Shown piece after piece: positions 9,276 to 18,283 of a stretch of 64,000 nt of DNA (its first letter is position 1; the number at the start of each line of letters is the position of its first letter). The notes below the pieces were generated by a model. It saw nothing but the letters and a program-made list of their open reading frames with translations, ran no database searches and had not been told where the DNA came from. The stretch is taken from the NCBI RefSeq assembly GCF_003260995.1, contig NZ_CP030040.1:866578-930577 (forward strand). Direction: 5' to 3'. The translations under genes were made by a program, and so were the position numbers. The DNA comes from Acetobacterium sp. KB-1 (GTDB lineage: Bacteria; Bacillota; Clostridia; Eubacteriales; Eubacteriaceae).

Positions 9276-10404
9276 AACACTGCTCCTCTACAATTATCTG
9301 TATTTCAGTACTTAATAAATTTTGGTCTTCCATCAATTCTTTTAGAATCTTTTCCTTTATCCGAACGCCCTTACAAACCGATTTTCCTTGTTGCAAATAG
9401 GTTTTACAAATCCAAAAGATTTGTTTCTCATAACCCGTGACGCGAATCAGGGTCTGGTGACAGTATGGGCAAATGAACCTACCTGTAAATGGGTAGGTCT
9501 TTTTTGAACGAGTTTTTCTTAATTCCTGAGCTTTTAACCAGTCTACCTGATCGATAATAGGCGGGAAACAATCACGCACATAATATTTATTTTTTTGTCC
9601 TTTATTCCTTTTCAGGTTTCCTTTCTCATCAACAAACGATTTTTGAAGAAGGCAATCCCCCATATACTTTTCATTCGAAATCACCCGAAGGATTCTTTCC
9701 GAGGTCCAAACCCTTTTAAATTCAATCGGTACTTTTTCTTCATTAAAATCTTTTGCAATCTGATAACCAGAGATTCCCGACAGATAGCGCTTAAAAATTA
9801 ATCTGACAATATCAGCTTCGTTGGGCTTTATCACAGGATTCCGATTCTTATCGGTCGTGTAGCCAAAGACACGGTCCGGACTGTGTAACGTCTTTCCTGC
9901 CTGGTAGTTCTTTTGAATGGACCATTTGATGTTCTGGCTTACTGATTTTCGTTCTGCTTCAGCAAGAGACCCAAGAACTGTTAACATTAACTCCCCTTCA
10001 GCATTAAGGGTATTAATATGGTTTTCTTCAAAAATCACACCAACGTTTAACTGTTTTAATTCCCGGATTGTTTCAAGTAAAAACATGGTATTTCTGGCAA
10101 ATCGAGAAATGCTTTTTGTAATGATTAAATCAATTCCCTGATTTCTTACCGCCTCCATCATGGCATTAAAAGCAGGGCGATCATTCTTAACACCGGATAC
10201 CCCAGCATCTGAATAGATGCCACAAAACTCATAATCCGGATGTGACGTGATTAGACGCTTAAAATACTGTTCCTGGTTCTCCAGTGAATTTAGTTGCAGA
10301 TCGTGACCAGTTGATACCCGAATATAGGCACAGACCCGTTTGAGTTGATGATGTGAAATCCCCTTTCTTTTAGTGATCGTTTTGATTTCTCGATTTTCAG
10401 CCAT
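9208..10404 (-). CDS. Large serine recombinase 2
   Basis: 398 residues, a short member. Catalytic domain CAYIRVSTGHDLQ (nucleophile Ser in RVST) around residues 25-37, IITKSISRFARNTMFLLETI, then the recombinase domain (GISGYQIAKDFNEEKVPIE) and a zinc ribbon (FICPYCHQTL, WICKTY). It begins directly after recombinase 3 (stop TGA, one base, then ATG), so the three genes are translationally linked. Tandem sets of two or three serine recombinases are typical of Bacillota integrative elements, where they act together in integration or excision. Confidence 0.93.
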   Translation of the reverse strand: MAENREIKTITKRKGISHHQLKRVCAYIRVSTGHDLQLNSLENQEQYFKRLITSHPDYEFCGIYSDAGVSGVKNDRPAFNAMMEAVRNQGIDLIITKSISRFARNTMFLLETIRELKQLNVGVIFEENHINTLNAEGELMLTVLGSLAEAERKSVSQNIKWSIQKNYQAGKTLHSPDRVFGYTTDKNRNPVIKPNEADIVRLIFKRYLSGISGYQIAKDFNEEKVPIEFKRVWTSERILRVISNEKYMGDCLLQKSFVDEKGNLKRNKGQKNKYYVRDCFPPIIDQVDWLKAQELRKTRSKKTYPFTGRFICPYCHQTLIRVTGYEKQIFWICKTYLQQGKSVCKGVRIKEKILKELMEDQNLLSTEIQIIVEEQCYGKNHHTKTKKDFSLRPVNKEQ

Positions 10405-10405
10405 C

Positions 10406-11581
10406 TCATATTCCTTTCATTGGCCATTTTATCTCCGCTCCATCTTTAAACCGAAAGTTGACTTCATCCTTGGAGAGAACAACCATCTCTAAAATAGTCC
10501 GACGCCAGAGGGTTTCATCAAACTCTGTGAGTAGCTGGTCGCGTTTTTCAAGAATACCCAGAAAGTCATGAATCTGATTCTTCTGGGCCTCCCGTTTTCT
10601 GATTTCTTCGGTTAAGGCCATATGGCGATTGCGAAGTTTATCATAGCTCTCAGCATAGGTGTTGTACCGGCGCTGGTATTCCTCCTGGTCCATCGCTACC
10701 CGGGTGTTTTCACTGACAAAGGCATCAACCATCATTTCAATGGAGCTGCATTCCTCATCGACTTTCTTCAGTTCTTCCTCTAAATTCTGACAATCTGTTA
10801 GCTTCTCAATCATAAGGCGGTAATTCTCAAAAATCTCTGCTTTATTTTTAATAAGGTGATTCATGACTTCCACGAATATTTTTTTAATGGTTTCATCATA
10901 TAAGTGCGGTGTGCTGCATTTGTCTTTTTCCTTAAACTTGTTATTACACTGCCAGACAGTATGCTGATATTTGCTGCCCGCATGCCAGACTTTGCTACCA
11001 TAGGCACTACCACAATCGCCGCAAATAATCCGGCTGGAGAAACAACTTTGACAAGCTGTATATCCGCCTTTTGATTTTCTTCTCGCAAACTCTTCCTGCA
11101 CCAGGCCAAAGGTTTCTGGTGGAATGATGGCTGGGTGACTGTTTTCAACATAATATTGAGGAACTTCCCCTTCATTTGTTTTTGTTTTTTTAGTCAAGAA
11201 GTCCGTCGTGTAGCGTTTTTGCAGTATTGCATCGCCCTTGTATTTTTCGTTTTTAAGAATGCTGATCACCGTTGACACCGGCCATTTTTGTCTTTTCGTT
11301 GGGCTTAAAATGTTTAATGACATCAACTGTTTGGCAATGGATGATGGCGTGTGACCTTCCAGAAAGAGCTTATAAATAAGTCGAATTGTCATTGCTTCAT
11401 CTTCAACTATCTGCGGCAATCCATTCTCCCCTTTTACATATCCTAAGAAGCTCTTGTAAGGTAGGGAAATATTTCCGTCAGAAAAACTTTTTCGTTTCCC
11501 CCACGTCACATTTTCTGAAATTGAGCGACTTTCGTCTTGTCTAAGGACGCAAAAAATAATACAATTTAGCGTAAATGGCAT
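10406..11581 (-). pseudogene. Large serine recombinase 3, catalytic domain missing
   Basis: 391 codons remain. Homology to serine recombinases starts only at QDESRSISENVTWGKRKSF, which is normally about residue 150, just after the resolvase domain. The recombinase domain (GHTPSSIAKQLMSLNIL), zinc ribbon (IICGDCGSAYG, WQCNNKF) and a C-terminal coiled coil are intact. The N-terminal codons of the open frame come from a palindromic repeat (11537-11614) that sits exactly where homology stops. The nucleophilic serine is therefore lost and the protein, if made, could bind DNA but not recombine. Insertion or deletion at the repeat is the simplest explanation. Confidence 0.85.
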
Positions 11582-11614
11582 TACGCTAAATTGTATTATT
11601 ACGCTAAAAAGTAT
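11537..11614. repeat. 78-bp palindromic repeat, copy A
   Basis: Perfect 20-bp inverted arms (11555-11574 and 11581-11600, AATAATACAATTTAGCGTAA and its complement) are followed by a further direct copy of the ACGCTAAA..GTAT half-unit (11601-11614). A second copy with the same borders (TTGTCTAAG ... GCTAAAAAGTAT) is at 40390-40468. Copy A truncates the recombinase 3 gene. It resembles a MITE or the bound end of an insertion sequence. Confidence 0.75.
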
Positions 11615-11814
11615 GATTAGTCAGCTCCTATCTGAAAACTTTTGTAATTAATTAAAACCTTCATCAATGAAATCAGTACATCGGTCTTTTATAATATGAG
11701 GTATTTATACGCTGAACTATTTCTCATTTTCAGAGACAATTAATTGCTCAAAAATGTAATTCTTAATTAGCATATTATAGTGGGAAAATATAACAACTGT
11801 AGAAGGATTTGAGT
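11615..11814. other. Intergenic DNA without recognisable gene
   Basis: About 200 AT-rich bases; no reading frame or known site recognised. It begins the 1.9-kb zone of gene fragments that extends to 13.5 kb. Confidence 0.4.
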
Positions 11815-12180
11815 TTAATGATTATGTGAATAAAAATCGAGTATAGGGACTCCTTTTGAAATTAAATAATTTCCTATACCGCTTTCAATGTCTGATCTAT
11901 ATAATCCTTCTCGAATATTTATCAACGGAAAAACCAAAACAATACTTTCATCCCATTATAGACCTAAACTTTGATTTATAAGTCCTGCGCTTGTTTCTTT
12001 TTTTACTTTTTCTGTAAAATATATTTCGCCTCCCGTTCCTATTACACAATATATCCATTTTTTGCGAATTTTATCTAGACAATGTCTTGCTTATTACCCG
12101 GATTAATTTTTGCATAATCTATTCTTCTCGCTTCTTGTTTTTTAGGTTCAACTTTGGGTTTAATTATTGTTTGCATTCCT
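11815..12180 (-). pseudogene. Degraded gene of unknown function
   Basis: Read on the minus strand from about 12180, continuous protein-like sequence is visible once one frameshift and one internal stop are allowed: IDYAKINPGNKQDIV then stop, next frame IRKKWIYCVIGTGGEIYFTE, KKETSAGLINQSLGL, stop, WDESIVLVFPLINIREGLY, and RSDIESGIGNYLISKGVPIL before a final stop at 11815. The conserved-looking composition argues for a recently inactivated gene rather than chance. I do not recognise the family. Confidence 0.5.
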
Positions 12181-12203
12181 ATAGAAGATAGAAAATAATT
12201 TAC

Positions 12204-12757
12204 GTGTTCGTTATAAACAGTACCCAAAGGAATGATCCCTTGACTCTAAAAATGTCTCATGTTGCTTCTCTAGAAGAGGAGCTGGGACTAGAGCTATTAC
12301 TGAGAACCACACATTTTGTAGAATTAACGACAGCAGAACAATTTTCGGTTAAATCTTTTGAGCAGATTGTTAGTTATTATAATACACTTAAACACAAATT
12401 GACGATTTAAAAAGTGGTTTATATGAAACTTTAAGGATTTCCGCTTCGTATCTGGTGATAGATAAATACTTACCTAAAATCACTTCATCATTTAAGAAGA
12501 ATCATCCAAACATCAAGATAGAATATTATCCCAAACTGCCAGGAGAGGCCATTTCTGAAGTGGTCCATATGAAAAGTGATATTTGTCTTACGTTTTCTAT
12601 AGATAAAAATTGCAGTGATTTACCCAAAGGGATCAAATACAAATTACTTTGCAAAGAAAAAATATATTTGAGGATGTTAAAAAAACACCCCCTAGCTGAA
12701 AAACCGTATCTAACATATAAAGACCTGAATAAATCAAAATTAATTGTTCTCGGGGTA
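12204..12757 (+). pseudogene. LysR regulator remnant (third paralogue of the demethylase-linked LysR type)
   Basis: A first frame carries ASLEEELGLELLLRTTHFVEL, matching the end of a LysR HTH domain as in the proteins at 5534 and 62368 (IEEEMGVKLFSRSTRSV, VEAEMGAKLLQRNTRHV). After a frameshift near 12410 a second frame gives IDKYLPKITSSFKKNHPNIK and EAISEVVHMKSDICLTFSI, the first half of the effector domain. Homology stops at about 12757, where a fragment of a different gene on the other strand begins. The N-terminal HTH start is also missing. Not functional. Confidence 0.7.
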
Positions 12758-13049
12758 AGGGCGGCATTTCGTTCGATGACTTATTCGAGAAGAAGAGCTC
12801 ACCCCGTTCCTCTTCTCCTGCAAAAAAATCCGATGCAATCATAAAACCTAACATAGGAATCAACAGATAAGCGGAAACACTAAGCACTGTATATGGAAGA
12901 TTACCCATTGTAAAAAAAATCCCACTTCCAGGAATGTTGTAAATGATTAGATAGACTATTGGCAACAGTATGATCATTCCCAGAATTAACTGATATTTTT
13001 TTCGGAAAATAATTTTTTTGATTTCAATTTCTATACAACGAAAAATCAT
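12757..13049 (-). pseudogene. ABC-2-type permease, N-terminal fragment
   Basis: From ATG 13049 the frame reads MIFRCIEIEIKKIIFRKKYQ, then a membrane segment (LILGMIILLPIVYLIIYNI), a second hydrophobic stretch (VLSVSAYLLIPMLGFMIAS) and DFFAGEEERGELFF. This is the N-terminal cytoplasmic arm and first helices of ABC-2-type export permeases. Homology ends near 12757, at the breakpoint with the lysR remnant, so about 100 of an expected 250 or more residues remain. No ABC ATPase gene is adjacent. Confidence 0.6.
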
Positions 13050-13452
13050 CCCATAGCGCAATTTTTTCTACCTCAATCGTTCGTTTTTGCATTATTTTTG
13101 CGATATTTACCAATGCAATTATGATACCATTCAATTGATCATTAGAATTTTTGATCTGTTCATTTAATATGAGCTTTACATCTCTAGATGCAATGTAATT
13201 TGTAATATTTTCAATTCTGGTTACTCTAATAGAAATTCTTTTAGCAATGATCATGATAATTGCTAAAACAATAATCAGGCCGATAACAAAAACCAATATT
13301 ATACTATTTTGAATCGTGGTGAACTGGGCTGAACTTAAATTGATTTTTTTTAATAAATTGATACCTGTTTCTGCCATTAAAAGAAATACTACTACAACTG
13401 GTACCCCAATTAATAGTAGAATTTTTATAAAAACACTCTGCTTGTTTTTCAT
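13024..13452 (-). pseudogene. Methyl-accepting chemotaxis protein, N-terminal fragment
   Basis: From ATG 13452 (AAAGGAAG upstream) the frame begins MKNKQSVFIKILLLIGVPVV, a first membrane helix. A second helix (SIILVFVIGLIIVLAIIMII) and a HAMP-like stretch (RISIRVTRIENITNYI) follow, then helical sequence to about residue 132. It then runs into the start of the ABC permease fragment in another frame and stops at 13024. The signalling domain is missing. Architecture matches chemoreceptors with almost no extracellular domain, like the intact one at 42634-44967. Confidence 0.65.
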
Positions 13453-13500
13453 TTTTTCTTCCTTTTCACTATACATTTGCATGACTTTAACTCAAACAAA

Positions 13501-13539
13501 AATAGTCAATCCCAAGTTTGAAGCTTAAGATTGACTATT
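13501..13539. terminator. Hairpin with flanking A/T runs
   Basis: Perfect 11-bp arms AATAGTCAATC (13501-13511) / GATTGACTATT (13529-13539) with A-run before and T-run after, so usable in both directions. It is upstream of the truncated chemoreceptor gene and downstream of the methyltransferase operon (separated by about 75 bp). Confidence 0.7.
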
Positions 13540-13616
13540 TTTAAACTCTATCTAACTTGCATTAATTCAGTACAGCATAAGTTCATAATCCACCAAATAA
13601 AAAAGGTTATTTATCA

Positions 13617-14423
13617 TTACTTTGTCAGCGTACCGATTTGACCTGCTCGAAATGCTTTACTGTACTTTCTACAATGCTTATCCTGTCCTAAAAGAGCATA
13701 AGTTGCGTATATTGTTCCCATCATATCCCGGTTCAGCGGATCCATTACTGCAGAATCCATGCCTGCTTGAATAGCAAATGCCATACATGTTTTATTGAGC
13801 AATGACCGCACAGGTAGACCGAAAGAAATATTGCTAATGGCGCCTGTGACGTGAATCGTTGGATATAGTTCTTTAATCTCTCGGATTTCCTGCGCAAAAT
13901 TCAGCAGGGAGTTATTTTCTGTTGATAAGGCCATTACACATGGATCAATATGGATTCGATCCGGAGTAACGCCGTATTTTGCAGCTTTTTCAACCATGAT
14001 TTTTGTGATATCAACTTTTGTCTGAACGTCACATGGTATCCCATTATTGTCACAGGTTAAACCGACTACTTCCCAAGAATTGCCTTCCATAAGTGGAAGC
14101 AAAATTTCACATTTGTCGCCTTCTTCAGAAATAGAATTAAGCATACCCGGTTTGTTAGCATATTTAAATACCGATTCAATGACGCGAGGATTAGGGCTGT
14201 CGATACATAGGGGAGTATCGGTAGCGTCCTGAACCACTTCGATAAGCCATTTTAAGGTCTCAATTTCATATTCTGGCGCTGTACTGGCACATATGTCAAT
14301 GAAATGAGCACCTGCTTCAGTTTGTTTAATCGCCCGATCAGCTATAAATGTAGCATCTCTTTTTTCAATCGCTTCCTTTACAACCGGTATTGTTCCATTT
14401 ATTTTTTCTCCAATAATAATCAT
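13617..14423 (-). CDS. Methyltetrahydrofolate:corrinoid methyltransferase (MtrH/AcsE-like)
   Basis: 268 residues, the normal length for a pterin-binding TIM-barrel methyltransferase. It starts IIIGEKINGTIPVVKEAI, as in methylcobamide:THF methyltransferases, and has GAHFIDICAS and TPLCIDSPNPRVI, the conserved Asp-containing strands that bind the pterin, plus HVTGAISNISFGLPVRSLLN with the conserved Asn. It should transfer the methyl group between the corrinoid protein and THF. Last gene of an operon with the corrinoid protein (65-bp gap), a 50-residue protein and a URO-D-type methyltransferase, matching the MT-II role in acetogen O-demethylase or methylamine systems. Confidence 0.9.
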   Translation of the reverse strand: MIIIGEKINGTIPVVKEAIEKRDATFIADRAIKQTEAGAHFIDICASTAPEYEIETLKWLIEVVQDATDTPLCIDSPNPRVIESVFKYANKPGMLNSISEEGDKCEILLPLMEGNSWEVVGLTCDNNGIPCDVQTKVDITKIMVEKAAKYGVTPDRIHIDPCVMALSTENNSLLNFAQEIREIKELYPTIHVTGAISNISFGLPVRSLLNKTCMAFAIQAGMDSAVMDPLNRDMMGTIYATYALLGQDKHCRKYSKAFRAGQIGTLTK

Positions 14424-14488
14424 ATTCGCTTGGTCTCCTTTAATATTCGATGGTACTCAGATTTAATAATGCAAAACGCTTGTCTTAT

Positions 14489-15118
14489 TTATAACCATTC
14501 CTGGCAAATTTTGACACCTTCCGCAGCATTTGTTGTGAAACGATCTGCGCCAACGAAAGCGCACGCTTCTTTTGTCACCGGATTTCCACCAATAATAATT
14601 TTGGCATCTACTCCCGCTTCTTTAAGAGCATCCACTGTGTCTTTCATGGAATCGATAGCCAAAGTCAAAACACCACTCATTCCAATAATCTGTGGTTTAA
14701 TTTCTTTTGCTTTTTGAACGAAAACTTCAACTTCAACATCAATCCCGATATCAATAACTTCAAAACCCGCTGCTTCTGCCATGCTTCTGAAGATATTTTT
14801 TCCAATATCATGTAAATCTCCGTGTACAGTTCCCAATAAAATGGTTCCAATCACAGTAGAAGCACCACCGCCAAGAGCTGGTTTTAAAACATTAATGGCT
14901 TCAGTCAATAATTCACCGGCAAAAATCAAATCACCAACAAAATAATCTCCATTTTCAAAAAGTTCCCCAACAATTGACATCCCTCCCTGACATGCTGCAA
15001 CCGCTTCGAGTGCTTCTGCTTCACTCGGATTAGTCTTTGCAAATTCTTTTAATTGGTCCATTACCTGGTCTTCTTCCAAATCTCCCAAAGACTGTGTTAA
15101 TAGTTTTAAATCTAACAT
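14489..15118 (-). CDS. Corrinoid (B12-binding) methyl-transfer protein
   Basis: 209 residues, the standard size. N-terminal four-helix cap (LLTQSLGDLEEDQVMDQLKE) is followed by a Rossmann B12 domain with GTVHGDLHDIGKNIF at about residues 97-111; the histidine in DLHDIG is the lower cobalt ligand. GMSGVLTLAIDSMKDTV and IIIGGNPVTKEACAFVGAD complete the cobalamin fold. It carries methyl groups between the substrate-specific methyltransferase (URO-D type) and the MtrH-like enzyme. No corrinoid-reactivating Fe-S protein (RACo/AE type) is present in the window, so reactivation must come from elsewhere. Confidence 0.95.
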   Translation of the reverse strand: MLDLKLLTQSLGDLEEDQVMDQLKEFAKTNPSEAEALEAVAACQGGMSIVGELFENGDYFVGDLIFAGELLTEAINVLKPALGGGASTVIGTILLGTVHGDLHDIGKNIFRSMAEAAGFEVIDIGIDVEVEVFVQKAKEIKPQIIGMSGVLTLAIDSMKDTVDALKEAGVDAKIIIGGNPVTKEACAFVGADRFTTNAAEGVKICQEWL

Positions 15119-15232
15119 TTTTATATCCTTTCTTAAATAAAATCAGTTTTATGACATTCACTGGTTTTAACCTAACTCGTTCATAAGTCATTGCGTCGAT
15201 CTACTTAATCGCCTATACTCTTTCTTACTGAG

Positions 15233-15385
15233 TTAACTGATTAAAAACATGGTAAATCCAAAGAACATTTCTTCAATACCTTGAAATGTTTCACCTGTAA
15301 ATGGAAAAGCACTTTCTGGAATCTCATATTTCTGCATTGCTTCAATAAACGAATCATAATATTCTGAATTGAATTCATTATTCAT
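15233..15385 (-). CDS. 50-residue conserved protein, copy A
   Basis: ATG 15385 is preceded by AGGAGGATATTGAA, and the AGGAGG overlaps the stop region of the URO-D-type gene (12 bp between genes). The frame encodes 50 residues, beginning MNNEFNSEYYDSFIEAMQKY and ending EEMFFGFTMFLIS. A second copy follows the other URO-D-type gene at 18284-18436; the two proteins are identical at 41 of 50 positions while the DNA differs at many third positions, which indicates selection on the protein. It is acidic with an amphipathic or hydrophobic C-terminus and no Cys or metal motif. I do not recognise the family. A subunit, chaperone or docking factor for the methyltransferase is a reasonable guess. Confidence 0.85.
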   Translation of the reverse strand: MNNEFNSEYYDSFIEAMQKYEIPESAFPFTGETFQGIEEMFFGFTMFLIS

Positions 15386-15397
15386 TTCAATATCCTC

Positions 15398-16549
15398 CTA
15401 ATATTTCCCATATTCCTGGGCAAAATTTAAAACAGCTTTTAAATTATTGACATTGACATCCTTGAGACGAAGTATTCCTTTGTCAAAGCCGAACATATAA
15501 TTCCCCCCCGGTGCCAGAATGTCCATTATTTCTTTCGCTTTGTCAATGCACACCTGTTCGGTTTCAGTTTTAAGGATGCTCATTGGGTAAAGACCACTGA
15601 TGATATGTCGTTTCCCGACCTTTTCTTTAATTACCTTCGGATCACCATATTCAAAAAACATCAGACATCCTTTAGGTAACTCATTCAGATAATCCAGATA
15701 GCGTGTCCAATCTTGTTCCATAAAAATATTGACACCCACACCAGCTTCATCTAAAGCCTCCACATAAGCTTTGAATGTTGGCCAGTAAAATCGTTGAAAA
15801 TCTTTTTCTCGCATGTAAGGGCCCATGTGCAGCGGATTGAAGGTACGGTTATATCGATTTGAGTTAGGCAAAATACTAGCTTTAACCGCCATTGGCAGAA
15901 TCGCCTCACAAGCTGCCATCACTTTTTCAGGTCGTCTTCTAATATCCTTGCTACACTCACTGAACGAACGCAAATGGTCTGACAACATGTCATAAGGAAC
16001 TGCGCATGATGTACTTGCCGTAGTATAGGTAGACTTACCATGCTTATTTGAAATCTCAGCACAGGCACTCCCCATTTGACTCATCGTCGCATAGAAAGTG
16101 AAAAAAGCTTTTGTGACTGCTTTATGACTGACAAACCCACCTTTTTCGATTTCTGAATACAATCTAGGCATAACTTTTTCCCAAATGGTTTTATAAGGAT
16201 CAGCAATAAATTCATCATATTCATCTTCTCTAAGGGTTTCAATCTCTGGATGCTGAATAAAACCATCTGAACCAGGCACAAAATTTCTTGCACCGAGTAT
16301 TTTGTAAAGATGCGGAATTCTTATCATTGCGCCAAAACAAACATCTGAATTAAAATCCTCTGTTGCTTTGTTAAACGCTTCAATATTTTTTTCCATGCTA
16401 TATTGTTCACTTAAAAGACCAAATCCGGCATATTCCAAGCAAAAAGCATTGTCTGCATTAACGAACACTGGAACCCTTTCCGGCATTTTTCCATCATATA
16501 AATTCTCAAACAACTGATTCTTTTTTTGGGTTTCTTGACTTAATTCCAT
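15398..16549 (-). CDS. URO-D-fold corrinoid methyltransferase A
   Basis: 383 residues from ATG 16549 (AAAGGAAAT upstream); an upstream ATG at 16579 lies inside an operator box and lacks a good ribosome site. The protein is of uroporphyrinogen-decarboxylase fold: ERVPVFVNADNAFCLEYAG at the start, YNRTFNPLHMGPYMREKDF in the middle, EQDWTRYLDYLNELPKG, then FEYGDPKVIKEKVGKRHIIS. Members next to a corrinoid protein act as substrate:corrinoid methyltransferases (MT-I), for example in demethylation of methoxyaromatics or methylated amines. The His-X-Cys zinc motif of MtaA is not obvious here. First gene of the operon with the 50-residue protein, corrinoid protein and MtrH-like protein; three TTATTCNNGAATAA boxes precede it. 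Confidence 0.85.
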   Translation of the reverse strand: MELSQETQKKNQLFENLYDGKMPERVPVFVNADNAFCLEYAGFGLLSEQYSMEKNIEAFNKATEDFNSDVCFGAMIRIPHLYKILGARNFVPGSDGFIQHPEIETLREDEYDEFIADPYKTIWEKVMPRLYSEIEKGGFVSHKAVTKAFFTFYATMSQMGSACAEISNKHGKSTYTTASTSCAVPYDMLSDHLRSFSECSKDIRRRPEKVMAACEAILPMAVKASILPNSNRYNRTFNPLHMGPYMREKDFQRFYWPTFKAYVEALDEAGVGVNIFMEQDWTRYLDYLNELPKGCLMFFEYGDPKVIKEKVGKRHIISGLYPMSILKTETEQVCIDKAKEIMDILAPGGNYMFGFDKGILRLKDVNVNNLKAVLNFAQEYGKY

Positions 16550-16571
16550 TTTATTTCCTTTCAATTTCAAC

Positions 16572-16600
16572 TTATTCATGAATAAGTTATTCGTGAATAA
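16572..16600 (-). promoter_or_regulatory. Double operator box in front of URO-D gene A
   Basis: Two 14-bp palindromes, TTATTCATGAATAA (16572-16585) and TTATTCGTGAATAA (16587-16600), separated by a single G. The identical arrangement occurs at 19622-19650 in front of URO-D gene B. Probable binding sites of the TetR protein encoded at 19844-20539. Confidence 0.8.
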
Positions 16601-16637
16601 ATTGTAAACCGTTTCTATCGCTTTGTCAAGCGTTATT

Positions 16638-16651
16638 TTATTCGCGAATAA
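16638..16651 (-). promoter_or_regulatory. Third operator box, locus A
   Basis: TTATTCGCGAATAA, a perfect palindrome of the same type as the paired boxes, 37 bp further upstream on the minus strand. Confidence 0.75.
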
Positions 16652-16670
16652 TATCGCTTAAGTTATACTT

Positions 16671-16716
16671 AAAAAACAGTCAAACCCAAGTATACTTTTG
16701 AGTTTGACTGTTTTTT
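16671..16716 (-). terminator. Rho-independent terminator
   Basis: Perfect 15-bp arms AAAAAACAGTCAAAC (16671-16685) / GTTTGACTGTTTTTT (16702-16716). It separates the MFS gene (17027-18196) from the promoter region of URO-D gene A on the minus strand. Confidence 0.85.
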
Positions 16717-17026
16717 CGTCATTTGTTTTGTTGCTTAATAGCTCGACTTTCCCAGCTCAATTTGTCCTAAAACATCAATAAAAAAGAACTGCGCGTAATT
16801 TAACTGTTAGCGTTGATTTTACACCAGGATCGACTTTACAAAGACTGATGTATTGGATAAAAATAATGGTTGTATGCTGATCATCATGGTATAGGTTTAC
16901 CCCGCATCCACTGAATCAGTTTCATGGTCCATTAACCAATATAGCTGATTCGACATCGATTGTTAGATCGCTCCATGCCGGGTATACTAAAAAACCGAAC
17001 TTTTCCGAAACCAGCGGTTATCTAAA
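16717..17026. other. Intergenic DNA downstream of the MFS gene
   Basis: About 310 bp with no reading frame, RNA gene or repeat that I can recognise on either strand. It forms the 3' trailer of the MFS gene up to the terminator at 16671-16716. Confidence 0.4.
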
Positions 17027-18196
17027 TCAGACTCCACTTTGGTTTTTATCTATTATCACATTACCAACCCAGGCTAATAAGGCAGTTCCAAGCAGTCCGA
17101 TCGCTGCCATTAAAAATTTGATGGTTATATCTCCCCCGCAGGCATTCGCCACGGCGTTTGAAAGAATTGGCGAGACAAAAATCCCAACACTTGCCGATGC
17201 GGTAACAATGGCAATAGCCAATGAACTGATGGAAGAATGGACGGCATTGGCTGCTAGAAAGGTCCCCGCCGGGTTAATGGTTGCCATACAGAAACCGCAG
17301 CACATGGCACCGATAAACAGTGCTGGCAGCGAGCCAATTACGAAAATGAGCAGCATCCCCAAACCACCCACCAATAATGATACCGGAATAATCAGTTTTT
17401 TGAGAATACTTTGCATTCGACCAAACAAAATACCGGTGAGCATCCCAGCTGCCGACATTGTGGTATTGATGATTCCGGCGGTTGAGGCATCACCAAAGCC
17501 ATTACTAAAAATATACAAAGCAATATTAGTCTGGAAAACAAACAGGAAAGCCCCAAATAAAAACATAATCACTGCGGTAAAATAAACCCTGACATTGAGT
17601 TTAGCGCTTTTTTCCGTTTGTTTTTCTTCATCATGTACCTTTGGGTGATCCATTGGCAGGTTTTTCATAACGATCACAATTGCCGGGATGAAAACAAGAT
17701 AAACCAGATAAGACATCTGCCACTGGATACCGGCCAGCATCCCAGAGGTAAAGAGCAGCACCATGCTTCCCCCATTAACAAAGGCCGACTGCAACCCCAT
17801 CATGGCTCCGCTTTCCTCAGCTACAAAATACTCAGCAATCAGTGCCATCGACATAGTCGCATTCATCCCTTGGGCAACCCCCAGCAATAAACTGCAGCCG
17901 AGCAACACATAGATGCTGGTTGAACCGAAAAGCAGGGCAACCATGCCTCCGATCAATCCACAAACCAGCCCAAAAATAACCAGATTTTTTTTAGGCAACC
18001 GTAGTGATAACGGGCCGGATGCAAAGGCAAAAACAAGTCCCATCAAGGCCGGTATGGTCAAAACCATTGAAATCAGCGACGGATCCACACCTACAAAATA
18101 GGCCTGAATATCGGCCAGAATCGCTGAAGCGGTCATTGATATCATCAATAATGACGATATTGACAGAATCGCAACTTTAATTTTTCTCTTTTTCAA
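17027..18196 (-). CDS. Major facilitator superfamily transporter
   Basis: 389 residues with about 12 hydrophobic helices (for example VAILSISSLLMISMTASAIL at the N-terminus, MVLTIPALMGLVFAFASGPL next). The loop between helices 2 and 3 has LRLPKKNLVIFG, the position of the MFS A motif. It is third in the locus with URO-D gene B and the second 50-residue protein (gap 87 bp), so it likely imports the methylated substrate or exports the demethylated product. Substrate not deducible. It ends before the terminator at 16671-16716. Confidence 0.85.
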   Translation of the reverse strand: MKKRKIKVAILSISSLLMISMTASAILADIQAYFVGVDPSLISMVLTIPALMGLVFAFASGPLSLRLPKKNLVIFGLVCGLIGGMVALLFGSTSIYVLLGCSLLLGVAQGMNATMSMALIAEYFVAEESGAMMGLQSAFVNGGSMVLLFTSGMLAGIQWQMSYLVYLVFIPAIVIVMKNLPMDHPKVHDEEKQTEKSAKLNVRVYFTAVIMFLFGAFLFVFQTNIALYIFSNGFGDASTAGIINTTMSAAGMLTGILFGRMQSILKKLIIPVSLLVGGLGMLLIFVIGSLPALFIGAMCCGFCMATINPAGTFLAANAVHSSISSLAIAIVTASASVGIFVSPILSNAVANACGGDITIKFLMAAIGLLGTALLAWVGNVIIDKNQSGV

Positions 18197-18283
18197 AATT
18201 TTCTCCTACAAAAATTAAGTGAGGATGTCAGTTTTTTCCAAGACACCCTCCTTAATTTCTCATTCTTTAATTTTTCGACATTA

